DNA from: Bactericera cockerelli
Lineage: Eukaryota > Arthropoda > Insecta > Hemiptera > Triozidae
Direction: 5' to 3'
Assembly: GCA_024516035.1 (NCBI GenBank)
Contig: CM044966.1
Coordinates: forward strand, 20,220,576 to 20,284,575
Length of the DNA stretch: 64,000 nucleotides
Every line of letters starts with the position of its first letter. The stretch's first letter is position 1. Of this stretch, positions 53,413 through 64,000 are shown in pieces. Below the pieces are notes generated by a model. That model was not told the DNA's origin and made no database searches. It saw only the letters and a list, made by a program, of their open reading frames with translations. The position numbers and the translations under genes are program-made.

Positions 53413-54319
53413 TAGTGTATTTTCTGTACTTAATCTCCCCCAATCTCGCATCAGCTGATCACAGATTAAGGATTTCTCCTCACAGCTTGTTCTTATTTCT
53501 CCTCCAATCTTAACCCGACGTTTTTGTCAGATCGAGATCAACGCCATTTTGAAATCAATTTGACTTTGAGGTTGACCTTCAGCAGATCTTTATTATTTGT
53601 TTATGTTTTCATAAATTTACATTGAATAAACTTTTTTGATTTTCTATTGATGACTAGGCTACTTCTAAACCAGTTTAGGTATTAGGTTCTAGTTTGAATT
53701 TTGAGCCAGATTTAAGATTAGGAATTGTACAGGTATCAAAGTTCATTGTTGATAATGAAAGTACCTTTTATTAACATCCTCAATTTACATATTTCGCCGA
53801 AAATGAATGCATAATGTACAGAATGCTAGCTCGAGTTTCCCTTTTGCATTACCTTTATAAATCTCAAGTGTACATTTGTTCTACATCTGGAAAGCAAGAC
53901 GCTGTGTAGTATAAGAACAATCACGTCTGAGAAATTCTCATGAAAAAAATCAAGGCAGTTTTCAATTTACAAAAGAGCACTGGTTCAAGCTGCAGTGATT
54001 GTTAACTCTGCTGTTTGTTGAATGCACCAAATTTTCTGAACAGTCTATGGAATATTAAATTGATTTACATCAAAATTTGAGAAAAAGTAGGTAATGAAAC
54101 TCTCGCAGAAATCTAAATAGTCATAATAAGGTATTCAGATAGTTCAAATTTCCAATTCAATGAAATATTCTTATCAATCCTTATCAGTAATCTTTATTTA
54201 CATTTCACTGTGAGAAGCTAGCCCTTAATTTAAGTTTCTCTGATTATGCTAGAGCGCGTCGAGGCGTTCTGATCTGTACAGATCGAGATTGGGGGAGATT
54301 AAGTACAGAAAATACACTT
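53413..54319. mobile_element. TIR element in intron 1 of copy 4
   Basis: About 905 bp, ends TAGTGTATTTTCTGTACTTA and the inverse of AAGTGTATTTTCTGTACTTA; inverted repeats extend about 35 bp to CCCCCAATCTCG. Compared with the empty site in the other units (AAATTTAGATTGAATAAC) the duplication is only 2-3 bp (ATT or TT). The superfamily is not determined and there is no transposase. It does not touch the splice sites. Confidence 0.82.
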
Positions 54320-54817
54320 ATTGAATAACAATGGCTGGTGCTATCATTAAATGACAAACTTCACGTTGGCTCAATTGCAGATTCACTCCATACAAGAACA
54401 ATAGAATTTGTCAAATCCTTTATAAACTAGGGTTTCCAATCCAATATTTATATAAAAAACCCAGGTTCCATAAAATTGACAGAACTGGCTATAAGGTTTT
54501 TTGAATTTATTTACACAAATTATGGTAAAAGACTAGTATTGATGAAAATCTTCATAGTAATATTTCTGACTAGACTGATTTTTTCCCTCAAGAAAATTGT
54601 AAACAAAGGTAAACTCTCCCTCTCAGTTTATAAAATGTTGATTTTTTTTAAGTTTGATGTTGGGAATTACAAAATCAGAGCAAAGAATTTCTTTAATTAA
54701 ATGAACTCAATTTTCCAATTTCTAGTATTAGAAATTAAAAGGAAGTAAAATTGTTATGAAGAAATTCTTGAATAAATCAATGCAAACTGACTACCTTGTT
54801 TTGATACTATTTTACAG

Positions 54818-55004
54818 ATACCCGTAATGTTTACTTCAATCAAAATACTGTGTATACATCAAAAATCAAAACCAAAAAATCAGAATCCAAACCAGATATT
54901 GCTAATCAGATAACATTGAATTGGATGCAACATTTAAACTTTGCCAAGGACCAAGGAGGAGAAAACTTGTTGGCTTTCTATTACAGTGGATGTCTGTTTT
55001 TTAT
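54818..55004 (+). CDS. Zinc-finger gene copy 4, exon 2
   Basis: 187 nt between TTTTACAG and GTAAGT, open in phase. The motif region reads SKIKTKKSESK: E is replaced by K in IKTE, so the SUMO-type match is lost in this copy. Confidence 0.6.
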
Positions 55005-55085
55005 GTAAGTATTGGTAGTAACTAAATCTGTAAAATTTTGCACTATTAAATAAATAAATAAGGGATATTATTATTATTATTATTA

Positions 55086-55414
55086 GGGTTATAATGAGGG
55101 TTTTCGGTGTGAGATTGTCTCTAACTTAAATTGGAGTTGTTCTCTGTTAAAATTCTCTGTAATTTGTTTTGCTACGTTTTCTTCCCACCCGTTTCTGTTC
55201 GGATCAAGTTGATGAAGATATCATTACTTACCGTTTTCCCTGCACTTTTAATATCATCTCCTAGTGAGGCCAGGTCAAGGTTTTCCTTGACTTTCCCTGC
55301 CATATTGGCGTGCAACAGAATTTTAGATGTGGATATTCTCACTGTCTGATAATCTCTTACCTTAACACTCTTCTTATCTTTGTCTGTGAGAGGCCATGCA
55401 GGGTGATTTAACAT
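55086..55414 (-). pseudogene. Antisense LINE ORF1, C-terminal part (unit 4)
   Basis: Equals 42632-42958 but with a small deletion near 55183 (TTCCCACCC for TGTCCCACCC) that breaks the end of the frame. The open part is 55172-55414. Confidence 0.5.
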
Positions 55415-55685
55415 TATTAACCATAAAAATTTAATTTTGCCATTCTCCTGCTTTGCGTGATGTCTCTAGGGTTAGTTGTCGACATATGGGTATTCATTAT
55501 ATTTTTTTCTCATCAATTTTTTCAACAAGTTTTTTAATGTCTTCTTTGCCTCCTGTGACCAAAAAGCCATATCATGTTTAAAGTTCCTTTTCATCTTTCT
55601 TGATTTCCCTTTGATGTGTTACTCTAAGACTGTACAGTCTAGAAATAGATTTACAATGTCCCCAAGGCTTTCTCTGACAGTGAGG

Positions 55686-56219
55686 TCAGACCCAGGTTCT
55701 ATTCTTCCTCTGATGAGAAAATAAGTGTTGAGTTCCCCTTCTTACCTTATGAAAGGGAGTGACTCCTGTCCACTTTGACTCTTTTGAATGCAGATTCGGG
55801 CATTTCTTGGCATCTAACAGTTTGTTCAAGTAGCTCCCATCGGTTGCACATTCATGGATCATATCTCTTACCTTTCTTGTCTTTTCCTCTTTTGTGTCCT
55901 TTGTATCGCTCACCATTTGCTGGTCACTTCTTCGTATTCCCTGCTTTACTTTTTCCACTTCCCGAAGTGCCTCCTCAGGTTTCATGATGAACTCCTTCAA
56001 CAGGGATCTGCTTCCAGGGTTCCAGTTTAGCCAGAGCCCCATCTGATCAATCTCCTTACACATCGCCTCAACATTCCTTGTGTACACCTCCACGGGATCC
56101 TCCGCGATCTCCTCAACAGTACCTGGTGTACCGCCGAACTGCTCATCACTTTGCTCCCCTGTGCCAGTGGTATTGTTAGGATTCCTCATCGGACTTCTAG
56201 CACAATGTTTACACTTCAC
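55686..56219 (-). CDS. Antisense LINE ORF1, N-terminal part (unit 4)
   Basis: 177 codons, nearly identical to the copies in units 1 and 3 (one visible change: PGTVEE for PGTDEE). Antisense to intron 2. Confidence 0.55.
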   Translation of the reverse strand: MKCKHCARSPMRNPNNTTGTGEQSDEQFGGTPGTVEEIAEDPVEVYTRNVEAMCKEIDQMGLWLNWNPGSRSLLKEFIMKPEEALREVEKVKQGIRRSDQQMVSDTKDTKEEKTRKVRDMIHECATDGSYLNKLLDAKKCPNLHSKESKWTGVTPFHKVRRGTQHLFSHQRKNRTWV

Positions 56220-56498
56220 AAAGCTGGTTACTCAGGAATTTGCTGACGCACGGTCCTGAGTCCAGAACACTTTCCTAAGTTAGAAAATAATATGATTGTT
56301 TATTTTTAATTTTACGAGAAAAATAACGACATTGACACACTTGCTTACGCTTTCCCATCTCAAACCAAACTCTGTCTGCCATGTATGTGTGTCCCAAATC
56401 TGCTGAATTAACTTGTATATCAGTCCTTGTCTTTTTTCATATTTACACTGGACAATCCTGTATAAAATCATGTTTGTCATCATTTTTCTTGTTCCCAG

Positions 56499-58841
56499 AG
56501 TGACTAAAACCATTCCTCCCAAGACAGAACTTCTTGTAAGGAACTATAATCATGCTATCTGCCGCAAAAGAGAATGCTCAACACTCAATCATGCTGAGAA
56601 TAAACATCTTGATAACACCTGGTTCATTTGTATGCTATGCAGAATTCTGTTTCCTTCACTAAACAATGTAATGAAACACACCAGATTTTGCAACAAAACT
56701 GGATGTATAATTGCCAAAATAGATTACAATAAAGCAATAAACACTACTGAACAATACAACCTTTGCACAGTGTCACCTTGTGCATGCAATGGAGAAGCAG
56801 TGTTGGAGGATATCAATTGTGAGCCACAGGACATTGGACATATGGAATCTACAGATGGACCTCCTTCAAACACACTTCATGAAACTGAATTCCATATAGA
56901 TAATATTAAATGTGAGCCACAAGATAGTGTACATATAGAATCTACAGATGCACCTCCGTCAAACACACTTCATGAAACTGAATGCCATACAAATAATATT
57001 AAATGTGAGCCACAAGGCAGTGTATATTTAGAATCTAGAGACGCACCTCCTTCAAACACACTTCATGAAATTGAATTATTTACAGATAATATTAAATGTG
57101 AGCCACAGGATAGTGAACATATGGAATCTACAGATGCACCTCCTTCAAACACAATTCATGAAACTGAATTCCACATAAACAGTATTAAATTTGAGACGAG
57201 ACACAAGGCATTGTATATATTAAACAAATTGCAGTTCCATCAAACACCCATCCTGATACTGAACTCCTTATAGATAATATTGAATGTGAGCCACAAGATA
57301 GTGTACATATAGAATCTACAGATGCACCTCCGTCAAACACACTTCATGAAACTGAATGCCATACAAATAATATTAAATGTGAGCCACAAGGCAGTGTAAA
57401 TGTAGAATCTACAGATGCACCTCCTTCAAACACACTTCATGAAACTGAATTATATACAGATAATATTAAATGTGAGCCACAGGATAGTGAACATATAGAA
57501 TCTACAGATGCACCTCCTTCAAACACAATTCATGAAACTGAATTCCACGTAAACAGTATTAAATTTGAGACACAAGGCATTGTATATATTAAAGATAATA
57601 TCCTTATAGATAATATTGAATGTGAGCCACAGGACAGTGAATATATAAAATCTACAGACCAGAACTCGTGTATTTTGCTAGATAATCTCAACAAACATTT
57701 AGATAAACACAGAGAAGAAAAACTTTATGAATGTGATAAATGTAAAAAGACATTTTCTTTTCTATTCCATCTTAAAAATCATATTGCTACACATACTAGT
57801 TTAAAGCCTTTCAGTTGCGACATATGTGGAAAGTCTCATGTTCAATCAAGCCATTTAAAATCTCATATGAGGATTCACTCTGGTGAGAAGCCTTTCAGTT
57901 GTGAGATTTGTACAAAATCTTTCACTGAATCTAGTACTTTAAAAAAACACTTGAGTATTCACACTGGTGAGAAGCCATTCAGTTGTGAGAAATGTAGAAA
58001 ATCTTTCACTGTATCTAGTACTTTAAAAAAACACTTGAGGATTCACACTGGTGAGAAGCCTTTCAGTTGTGAGATATGTAGAAAATCTTTCACTGAATCT
58101 TGGAATTTAAAAAAACACTTGAGGATTCACACTGGTGAGAAGCCTTTCAGTTGTGAGGTATGTAGAAAATCTTTCACTAGATCAAGCCATTTAAAATCTC
58201 ATATGAGGATTCACTCTGGTGAGAAGCCTTTCAGTTGTGAGATTTGTAGAAAATCTTTCACTGAATCAAGTTCTTTAAAAATTCACAAGAGGATTCACAC
58301 TGGTGAGAAGCCATTCAGTTGTGAGAAATGTAGAAAATCTTTCACTGTATCTAGTGCTTTAAAAAATCACTTGAGGATTCACACTGGTGAGAAGCCTTTC
58401 AGTTGTGAGATATGTAGAAAATCTTTCACTGAATCTTGGAATTTAAAAAAACACTTGAGGATTCACACTGGTGAGAAGCCTTTCAGTTGTGAGATTTGTA
58501 CAAAATCTTTCACTGAATCTAATACTTTAAAAATTCACAAGAGGATTCACACTGGTGAGAAGCCTTTCAGTTGTGAGATATGTAGAAAATCTTTCACTGA
58601 ATCTTGGAATTTAAAAAAACACTTGAGGATTCACACTGGTGAGAAGCCATTCAGTTGTGAGAAATGTAGAAAATGTTTCACTGTATCTAGTGCTTTAAAT
58701 AATCACTTGAGGATTCACACTGGTGAGAAGCCTTTCAGTTGTGAGATTTGTAGAAAATCTTTCACTGAATCAAGTTCTTTAAAAATTCACAAGAGGATTC
58801 ACACTGGTGAGAAGCCTTTCAGTTGTGAGGTCTGTAGATAA
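56499..58841 (+). CDS. Zinc-finger gene copy 4, exon 3, first part: repeats and fingers 1-13
   Basis: Acceptor and C2HC finger are as in the other copies. A 5-nt duplication (GAGAC) near 57190 shifts the frame: the first frame ends at 57273 and the second is open from about 57190 to 58841. Nine or so 31-residue repeats are present. Thirteen complete fingers follow in an order close to copy 1 (FLFHLK, HVQSSHLK, ESSTLK, VSSTLK, ESWNLK, RSSHLK ...). Finger 12 reads CEKCRKCF, with an extra Cys. The frame stops at TAA 58839-58841 where sibling copies have AAA, inside the fourteenth finger (QSRDLK). Confidence 0.82.
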
Positions 58842-60323
58842 TCTTTTACTCAATCTCGTGATTTAAAATATCACATGAGGCTTCACACTGGTGAGAATCC
58901 TTTCACTTGTGAAATATGTAGAAAATCTCTCATTGTTTCTAGTCGTTTAGAAATTCACATGAGGATTCACAGTGGTGAGAAGCCTTTCAGTTGTGAGATC
59001 TGTAGAAAATCTTTCACTCAATCTTGTAATTTAAAAAGTCACATGAAGATTCACACTGGTGAGAAGCCTTTCAGTTGTAAGGTATGTAGAAAATCTTTCA
59101 ATAAATCTTGTGATTTAAAAAGTCACATGAAGATTCACACTGGTGAGAAGCCATTCAGTTGTGAGATATGTAGAAAATCTTTTACTCGATCCAATGATTT
59201 AAAAATTCACAAGAGGATTCACACTGGTGAGAAGCCTTTCAGTTGTGAGGTATGTAGAAAATCTTTCACTGAATCTTCTAATTTAAAAAAACACTTGAGG
59301 ATTCACACTGGTGAGAAGCCATTCAGTTGTGAGAAATGTAGAAAATGTTTCACTGTATCTAGTGCTTTAAATAATCACTTGAGGATTCACACTGGTGAGA
59401 AGCCTTTCAGTTGTGAGATTTGTAGAAAATCTTTCACTGAATCAAGTTCTTTAAAAATTCACAAGAGGATTCACACTGGTGAGAAGCCTTTCAGTTGTGA
59501 GGTCTGTAGATAATCTTTTACTCAATCTCGTGATTTAAAATATCACATGAGGCTTCACACTGGTGAGAATCCTTTCACATGTGAAATATGTAGAAAATCT
59601 CTCATTGTTTCTAGTCGTTTAGAAATTCACATGAGGATTCACAGTGGTGAGAAGCCTTTCAGTTGTGAGATCTGTAGAAAATCTTTCACTCAATCTTGTA
59701 ATTTAAAAAGTCACATGAAGATTCACACTGGTGAGAAGCCTTTCAGTTGTAAGGTATGTAGAAAATCTTTCAATAAATCTTGTGATTTAAAAAGTCACAT
59801 GAAGATTCACACTGGTGAGAAGCCATTCAGTTGTGAGATATGTAGAAAATCTTTTACTCGATCCAATGATTTAAAAATTCACAAGAGGATTCACACTGGT
59901 GAGAAGCCTTTCAGTTGTGAGGTACGTAGAAAATCTTTCACTGAATCTTCTAATTTAAAAAAGCACATGAGGATTCACACTGGTGAGAAGCCTTTCAGTT
60001 GTGAGGTATGTAGAAAATCTTTCACTCGATCCAGTGATTTAAAAAGTCACATGATGGTTCACACTTGTGAGAATCCTTTCAGTTGTGAGGTATGTAGAAA
60101 ATCTTTCACTCGATCCAGTGATTTAAAAAGACACATGAGGGTTCACACTGGTGAGAAGCCTTTCAGTTGTGAGGTATGTAGAAAATCTTTCACTCGATCC
60201 AGTGATTTAAAAAGTCACATGATGCTTCACACTGGAGGTAATCTTTTCAGTTGTGAGATATGTGAGAAGTCTTTTGCTAAGAAATTTCAAATCAGAGAAC
60301 ACTTGAGAGCACATGCTAGATGA
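58842..60323 (+). pseudogene. Zinc-finger gene copy 4, exon 3, continuation: fingers 14-31
   Basis: Fingers continue in frame after the first stop. 58875-59513 holds seven complete fingers and ends at an identical TAA stop; 59547-60323 holds nine more and the natural stop at 60323. The interval between the two stops is exactly 672 bp (eight 84-bp fingers). One finger (about 59932) has lost a zinc ligand: CEVR for CEVC. The terminal finger FAKKFQIREH is intact. As read, a protein from this gene would end at 58841 and lack all of these. Confidence 0.82.
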
Positions 60324-60892
60324 AAGATTTTCACCCAGACGGCACAAAAGGTTACACAAGCTTTATAGACTCTGAATTTTCCTTGTAAAAATAAGCTTTA
60401 CTTCACAAGGTTTAAAAAGTATAAAAAAAGTATGGATTTTTCCTTGTAAAAATAACCTTTACTTCACGAGATTTAAAAAAGTATAAAAAAGTATGAAATA
60501 ATAAGTTTGCGGAAAACTTACTTAGGCAAGGTTTATAAACACTTTGGAAAGGTTTCCGCAATCTTTTATAAGTTTTTTAAATATTTTTTTTCGCAAGACA
60601 TCGGAATAGAGAAAACGCCTTAAAAAATAAATGTGTGACTGTGTATGCAATATGTCTCTCTTCATCAATGGTCTGTGGACTCCATATTGAATTTTTGAAA
60701 TTAAATAACTGAAAAGTTTATCAAGTCGCAAAACACTTTTAAGTTATTAGTTATAAATTTATAATTATTAGTATTGTAACTTAAAATAGTTCTGTTTTTA
60801 GTGATCCAATGCTCTGACTGAATTCTGGAGCTCTTTACAAACTTTTACCTTAGAGAGCATGAACAATTTTTGACCAACTCAGGTCAGGATGG

Positions 60893-61099
60893 TCAATATG
60901 TCTGCAAACATAATATCTTTTTAAACTGGATCCTAGCATTTAAAATATGATCCATGGAGGAAATCCACATGATATTTTCCACCTGTTTACATGTATTGTG
61001 CATCCAATCCAACATAGCTTCAATCTGAAGAAACCTATTCAAGCTGCCTCCCTCCTCAAACATATTGAAGACACCGGATAAGTGAAAGTGACTACACAT
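60893..61099 (-). CDS. Second copy of the element-borne frame
   Basis: 68-codon minus-strand frame beginning MCSHFHLSGVFNMF, related to 8514-8768 and 62081-62290. A small deletion removes one Gly and the end is truncated by an indel. Not recognised. Confidence 0.25.
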   Translation of the reverse strand: MCSHFHLSGVFNMFEEGGSLNRFLQIEAMLDWMHNTCKQVENIMWISSMDHILNARIQFKKILCLQTY

Positions 61100-62080
61100 T
61101 TTATTGATGATTTAACAATATAATTATATCTAACAATTTCTGATAAAAGTCCAACAAGTTGACTATTCTAAAGTTCCTTCATCACAGTTTTAGGGTGTAA
61201 CTAAAAAGAAATTTTTCTCTACTTTAAAAAGTTTACTGTTCTAAAGTGTACCAATTTCCATGCATTAATCATAAGGGAGTTTTACACTCCAATTAGTGGG
61301 GTAAGCAATAGCTAAACAATATCTTACATTGTTTTATAGTCAAACCAGGATATGTATGTGGAAATGCTGGAGATTAACCTGTTCCAGATATTCCACTTAA
61401 TCAGAATCACACTCTTAACAGGTGTCTGACTGGGGATTTTAAACAGGGAGAAGACCAGTGTTTTGCTAAACAACTATAAACAGAGAACTGACTAGCTAAA
61501 GGCTTTTTAATAGGTTCACATTATTGAAGATTTGACTACACTGTTCCATAATCAAAAGATCCTGTGTTCAATTTTCAGTTTTTTTCTTCTTTCAAACAGC
61601 AAATTCTGTTCCCTTTGAAAATAAGGCATTTCTAGCCCTTATCAGGCTAAGTGAGGTTAATGTGGGTAGCTGGTACTATTCCCAGTAAATTCAATATACA
61701 ACCCCCATTTTTTTTTAAATAAATAAATCTGTTCTCTGAAAATGTGAGGCTGGTATATCTAGCCCTACTCAGGCTGAGTGAGGTGAATGTGGGTAGCTGG
61801 TACTGTTCCCATTAAATTCAGAATGAAATTCCTATCCTCACTATCTCAAATCAGGACAGGGGTTTTTTATGGATCTTCAACCAGCTATGACATAAAAAAA
61901 AATATTGTAAGTTAAGAAGAAGTATTAAGTGTTGCAAATTTAGACAGTTTTTTACTTGTAATAAGTACATTTTTTACTATAATGTGTTCATTAATTTTAA
62001 TTTTTAAAACAGTAGCTTGCATTATTAAGGATTTGACTACTGCCCGTAATACAATATTATATTGTTAAATCATCAATAAA

Positions 62081-62290
62081 ATGTGTAGTCACTTTCACTT
62101 ATCCGGTGTTGGGTTCAATATGTTTGAGGAGGGAGGCAGCTTGAATAGGTTTCTTCAGATTGAAGCTATGTTGGATTGGATGCACAATACATGTAAACAG
62201 GTGGAAAATATCATGTGGATTTCCTCCATAGATCATATTTTAAATGCTAGGATCCGGTTTAAAAAGATATTATGTTTGCAGACATATTGA
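62081..62290 (+). CDS. Third copy of the element-borne frame
   Basis: 69-codon + strand frame, identical to 8514-8768 at its start (MCSHFHLSGVGFNMF) but ended early by a 3-4 base loss near 62275. Not recognised. Confidence 0.25.
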   Translation: MCSHFHLSGVGFNMFEEGGSLNRFLQIEAMLDWMHNTCKQVENIMWISSIDHILNARIRFKKILCLQTY

Positions 62291-63256
62291 CCATCCTGAC
62301 CTCAGTTGGTCAAAAATTGTTCATGCTCTCTAAGGTAAAAGTTTGTAGAGCTCCAGAATTCAGTCAGAGCATTGGATCACTAAAAACAGAACTATTTTAA
62401 GTTACAATACTAATATAACTAATAACTTAAAAGTGTTTTGCGACTTCATAAACTTTACAGTTTAATTTCAAAAATTCAATATGGAGTCCACAGACCATTG
62501 ATGAAGAGAGACATATTGCATACACAGTCACACATTTATTTTTTAAGGCGTTTTCTCTATTCCGATGTCTTGCGAAAAAAAATATTTAAAAAACTTATAA
62601 AAGATTGCGGAAACCTTTCCAAAGTGTTTATAAACCTTGCCTAAGTAAGTTTTCCGCAAACTTATTATTTCATACTTTTTTATACTTTTTTAAATCTTGT
62701 GAAGTAAAGGTTATTTTTACAAGGAAAAATCCATACTTTTTTATACTTTTTAAACCTTGTGAAGTAAAGCTTATTTTTACAAGGAAAATTCAGAGTCTAT
62801 AAAGCTTGTGTAACCTTTTGTGCCGTCTGGGATGTAAATGGAAAAATATAAAACTGAAAAACACAAATTGTCTTCTTATTTATTAATGTTAGCATTTCAC
62901 CAACAGCTTTTCATCATTGTAGACCAAATTGCCTTGAAATAGTATATTTTTCATCAAATCCAAATTAATTTTAAAAATTTCCTGGCCCTACCTGTGAAAT
63001 CACAATTTTCAAATTTTCCCAAGCAATGGCGGCGGTATGAAATTCAATATGGAGCCCCTTAATTAATAAGTAGGTATGCAATTTCCAAAACCTTGTAAAA
63101 ATAAGCTTAATAAAATGCTCAGGGGGAGGAAGTAGTAAGCTTATAGAAGTGTTTCTAAAATGTTAAGCCTTGTCAAAATAAGCTTTATAAAATGTTTGAA
63201 TCTTGTCAAAATAAGTGTTTTTAAAATCTTTTTAAACACTTTCTGTGCCGTCTGGG

Positions 63257-64000
63257 TCAGATTATTAGTAAGGTCTCTGTTCAGTTTCATTTAAAACAAT
63301 AAAACTGGCCTCCAAGGACAAACTCTAAACAAATTGAGAAGATAAAAAAATGTAGGTCAAACAGATAAACAAGAACAACCACCAAACATTACTAATATAC
63401 AGGATTCGAAAAAAAAGAATATTCTAGAAAATGTAAATATTGAAAATGCTGAAATGCATGTACTATTAAATCGAGGGGAAACATTTTTACAGAGTGTTGT
63501 TTTCCTATCACTGCTAGGGATGGCCTCAGGGGGATTAACTTTAGAATTTTAAATAGAAAGACACTGTCTATGTGATATTTCGGAAAATAAGCTGACAGTA
63601 GAAGTATTTTAAGACAAATTTGAGTTTTCTACAACCAAATAGGGTCACAGATATTGTACATTACATCTCAGATAATTCAGCAATATTTTTATAAGAAATT
63701 AATTTAATTTTTGTAAAAATTCCGTCTATTTTTTTATACCATTAGTTTTACCAGGGGAAATTTCAAGGAGTCAACATTTTTAGAAAAAGTGAAAAGGCTA
63801 TCCGTTTTCGAGTATAAATTGTTCTATTATTTATCCTAATTTAAGGTATCTTGAAAACATTGCCGGAGACAAGTACTGCACTCGCTTTTTAGCCTCTTTC
63901 TAAATAAATTGAAGTAATATTAGCCCTGTTCTTACAATGGGCTGAACAATAAGACTCATAGCATTTATTCAGCACAAATTTTACTAGAAAACCAATAGTT
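63257..64000. repeat. 3' flank of unit 4, cut by the window end
   Basis: Collinear with 18905-19640 and 36107-36850, nearly identical. Non-coding. Confidence 0.75.
63298..63303 (+). promoter_or_regulatory. Poly(A) signal of copy 4, displaced
   Basis: Same AATAAA context as in the other copies, but nearly 3 kb from the stop codon because of the TIR element. A copy 4 transcript must either read through the element or use a signal inside it. Confidence 0.55.

Larger units (their letters stand above)
60334..63256. mobile_element. Non-autonomous TIR element (CCCAGACGGCACA family), copy 2, rearranged
   Basis: Starts CCCAGACGGCACA 10 nt after the stop of copy 4 and ends with its complement at 63256, with a TCA duplication (60331-60333; 63257-63259); units 1-3 show the empty site. 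60334-62050 is the reverse complement of about 7563-9260 of copy 1. 62056-62831 is a direct copy of about 8490-9260, including a complete internal TIR end (TGTGCCGTCTGGG at 62819-62831). 62832-63256 is the reverse complement of 6553-6979. The middle of copy 1 (about 6980-7562) is missing. Confidence 0.85.
49360..64000 (+). repeat. Segmental duplication unit 4 (zinc-finger copy 4), truncated by window end
   Basis: Begins with the same junction; its satellite is pushed right by the 49436-51076 insertion. Exons, antisense ORF1 and 3' flank follow in standard order. The unit runs beyond 64000. Confidence 0.8.

Overview
This is eukaryotic, AT-rich, transposon-packed DNA, almost certainly from an insect. 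The evidence is spliced C2H2 zinc-finger genes, a mag-like Ty3/gypsy element, R1/jockey-type and RTE-type LINEs, tRNA- and 5S-rRNA-derived SINEs, piggyBac- and Mutator-like elements and a THAP exon. A hemipteran is a guess only. There is no bacterial-style operon, CRISPR array or functional rRNA/tRNA gene.

The backbone is a tandem array of four segmental duplication units, all on the + strand. Each begins at the same junction (an AGATCT box at 1976, 21055, 38748 and 49360), runs through a 34-bp satellite and old SINE pieces, and ends with one zinc-finger gene and its 3' flank. I infer the same three-exon model for every copy. Exon 1 is always 85 nt, exon 2 always 187 nt, and exon 3 is large; splice sites and phases agree in all four. 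Exon 3 encodes a C2HC finger, a run of about 31-residue repeats built round an I-K-C-E (SUMO-type) motif, and 13 to 31 C2H2 fingers with TGEKPF linkers. All four copies carry lesions: a stop codon in copy 1, a 1-nt frameshift in copy 2, a cluster of 1-nt deletions in copy 3 that looks like assembly error, and a 5-nt insertion plus two identical stops in copy 4. The two stops of copy 4 were made by one 672-bp, eight-finger duplication.

Intron 2 of every gene carries an antisense LINE whose first open frame survives at 177-178 codons in three units. In unit 2 that LINE is longer and is broken by three later insertions: a tRNA-SINE, a LINE-3'-end composite with four 497-bp repeats, and an RTE element.

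Other regions are as follows. 1-770 is a jockey-type reverse transcriptase fragment; 900-1725 is a 162-bp tandem repeat. 4269-11564 is a very young gypsy element with 135-bp LTRs that is itself split by a TIR element (6553-9260). 21131-23342 is satellite hit by a THAP-bearing TIR element and a Mutator-like MITE. 37744-38014 is a 5S-derived SINE with an empty site in unit 3. 49436-51076 is a Mutator-like element containing a piggyBac-like MITE. 53413-54319 is a TIR element in intron 1 of copy 4. 60334-63256 is a rearranged second copy of the TIR element found in the gypsy; it sits 10 nt after the stop codon of copy 4, between that stop and its poly(A) signal.
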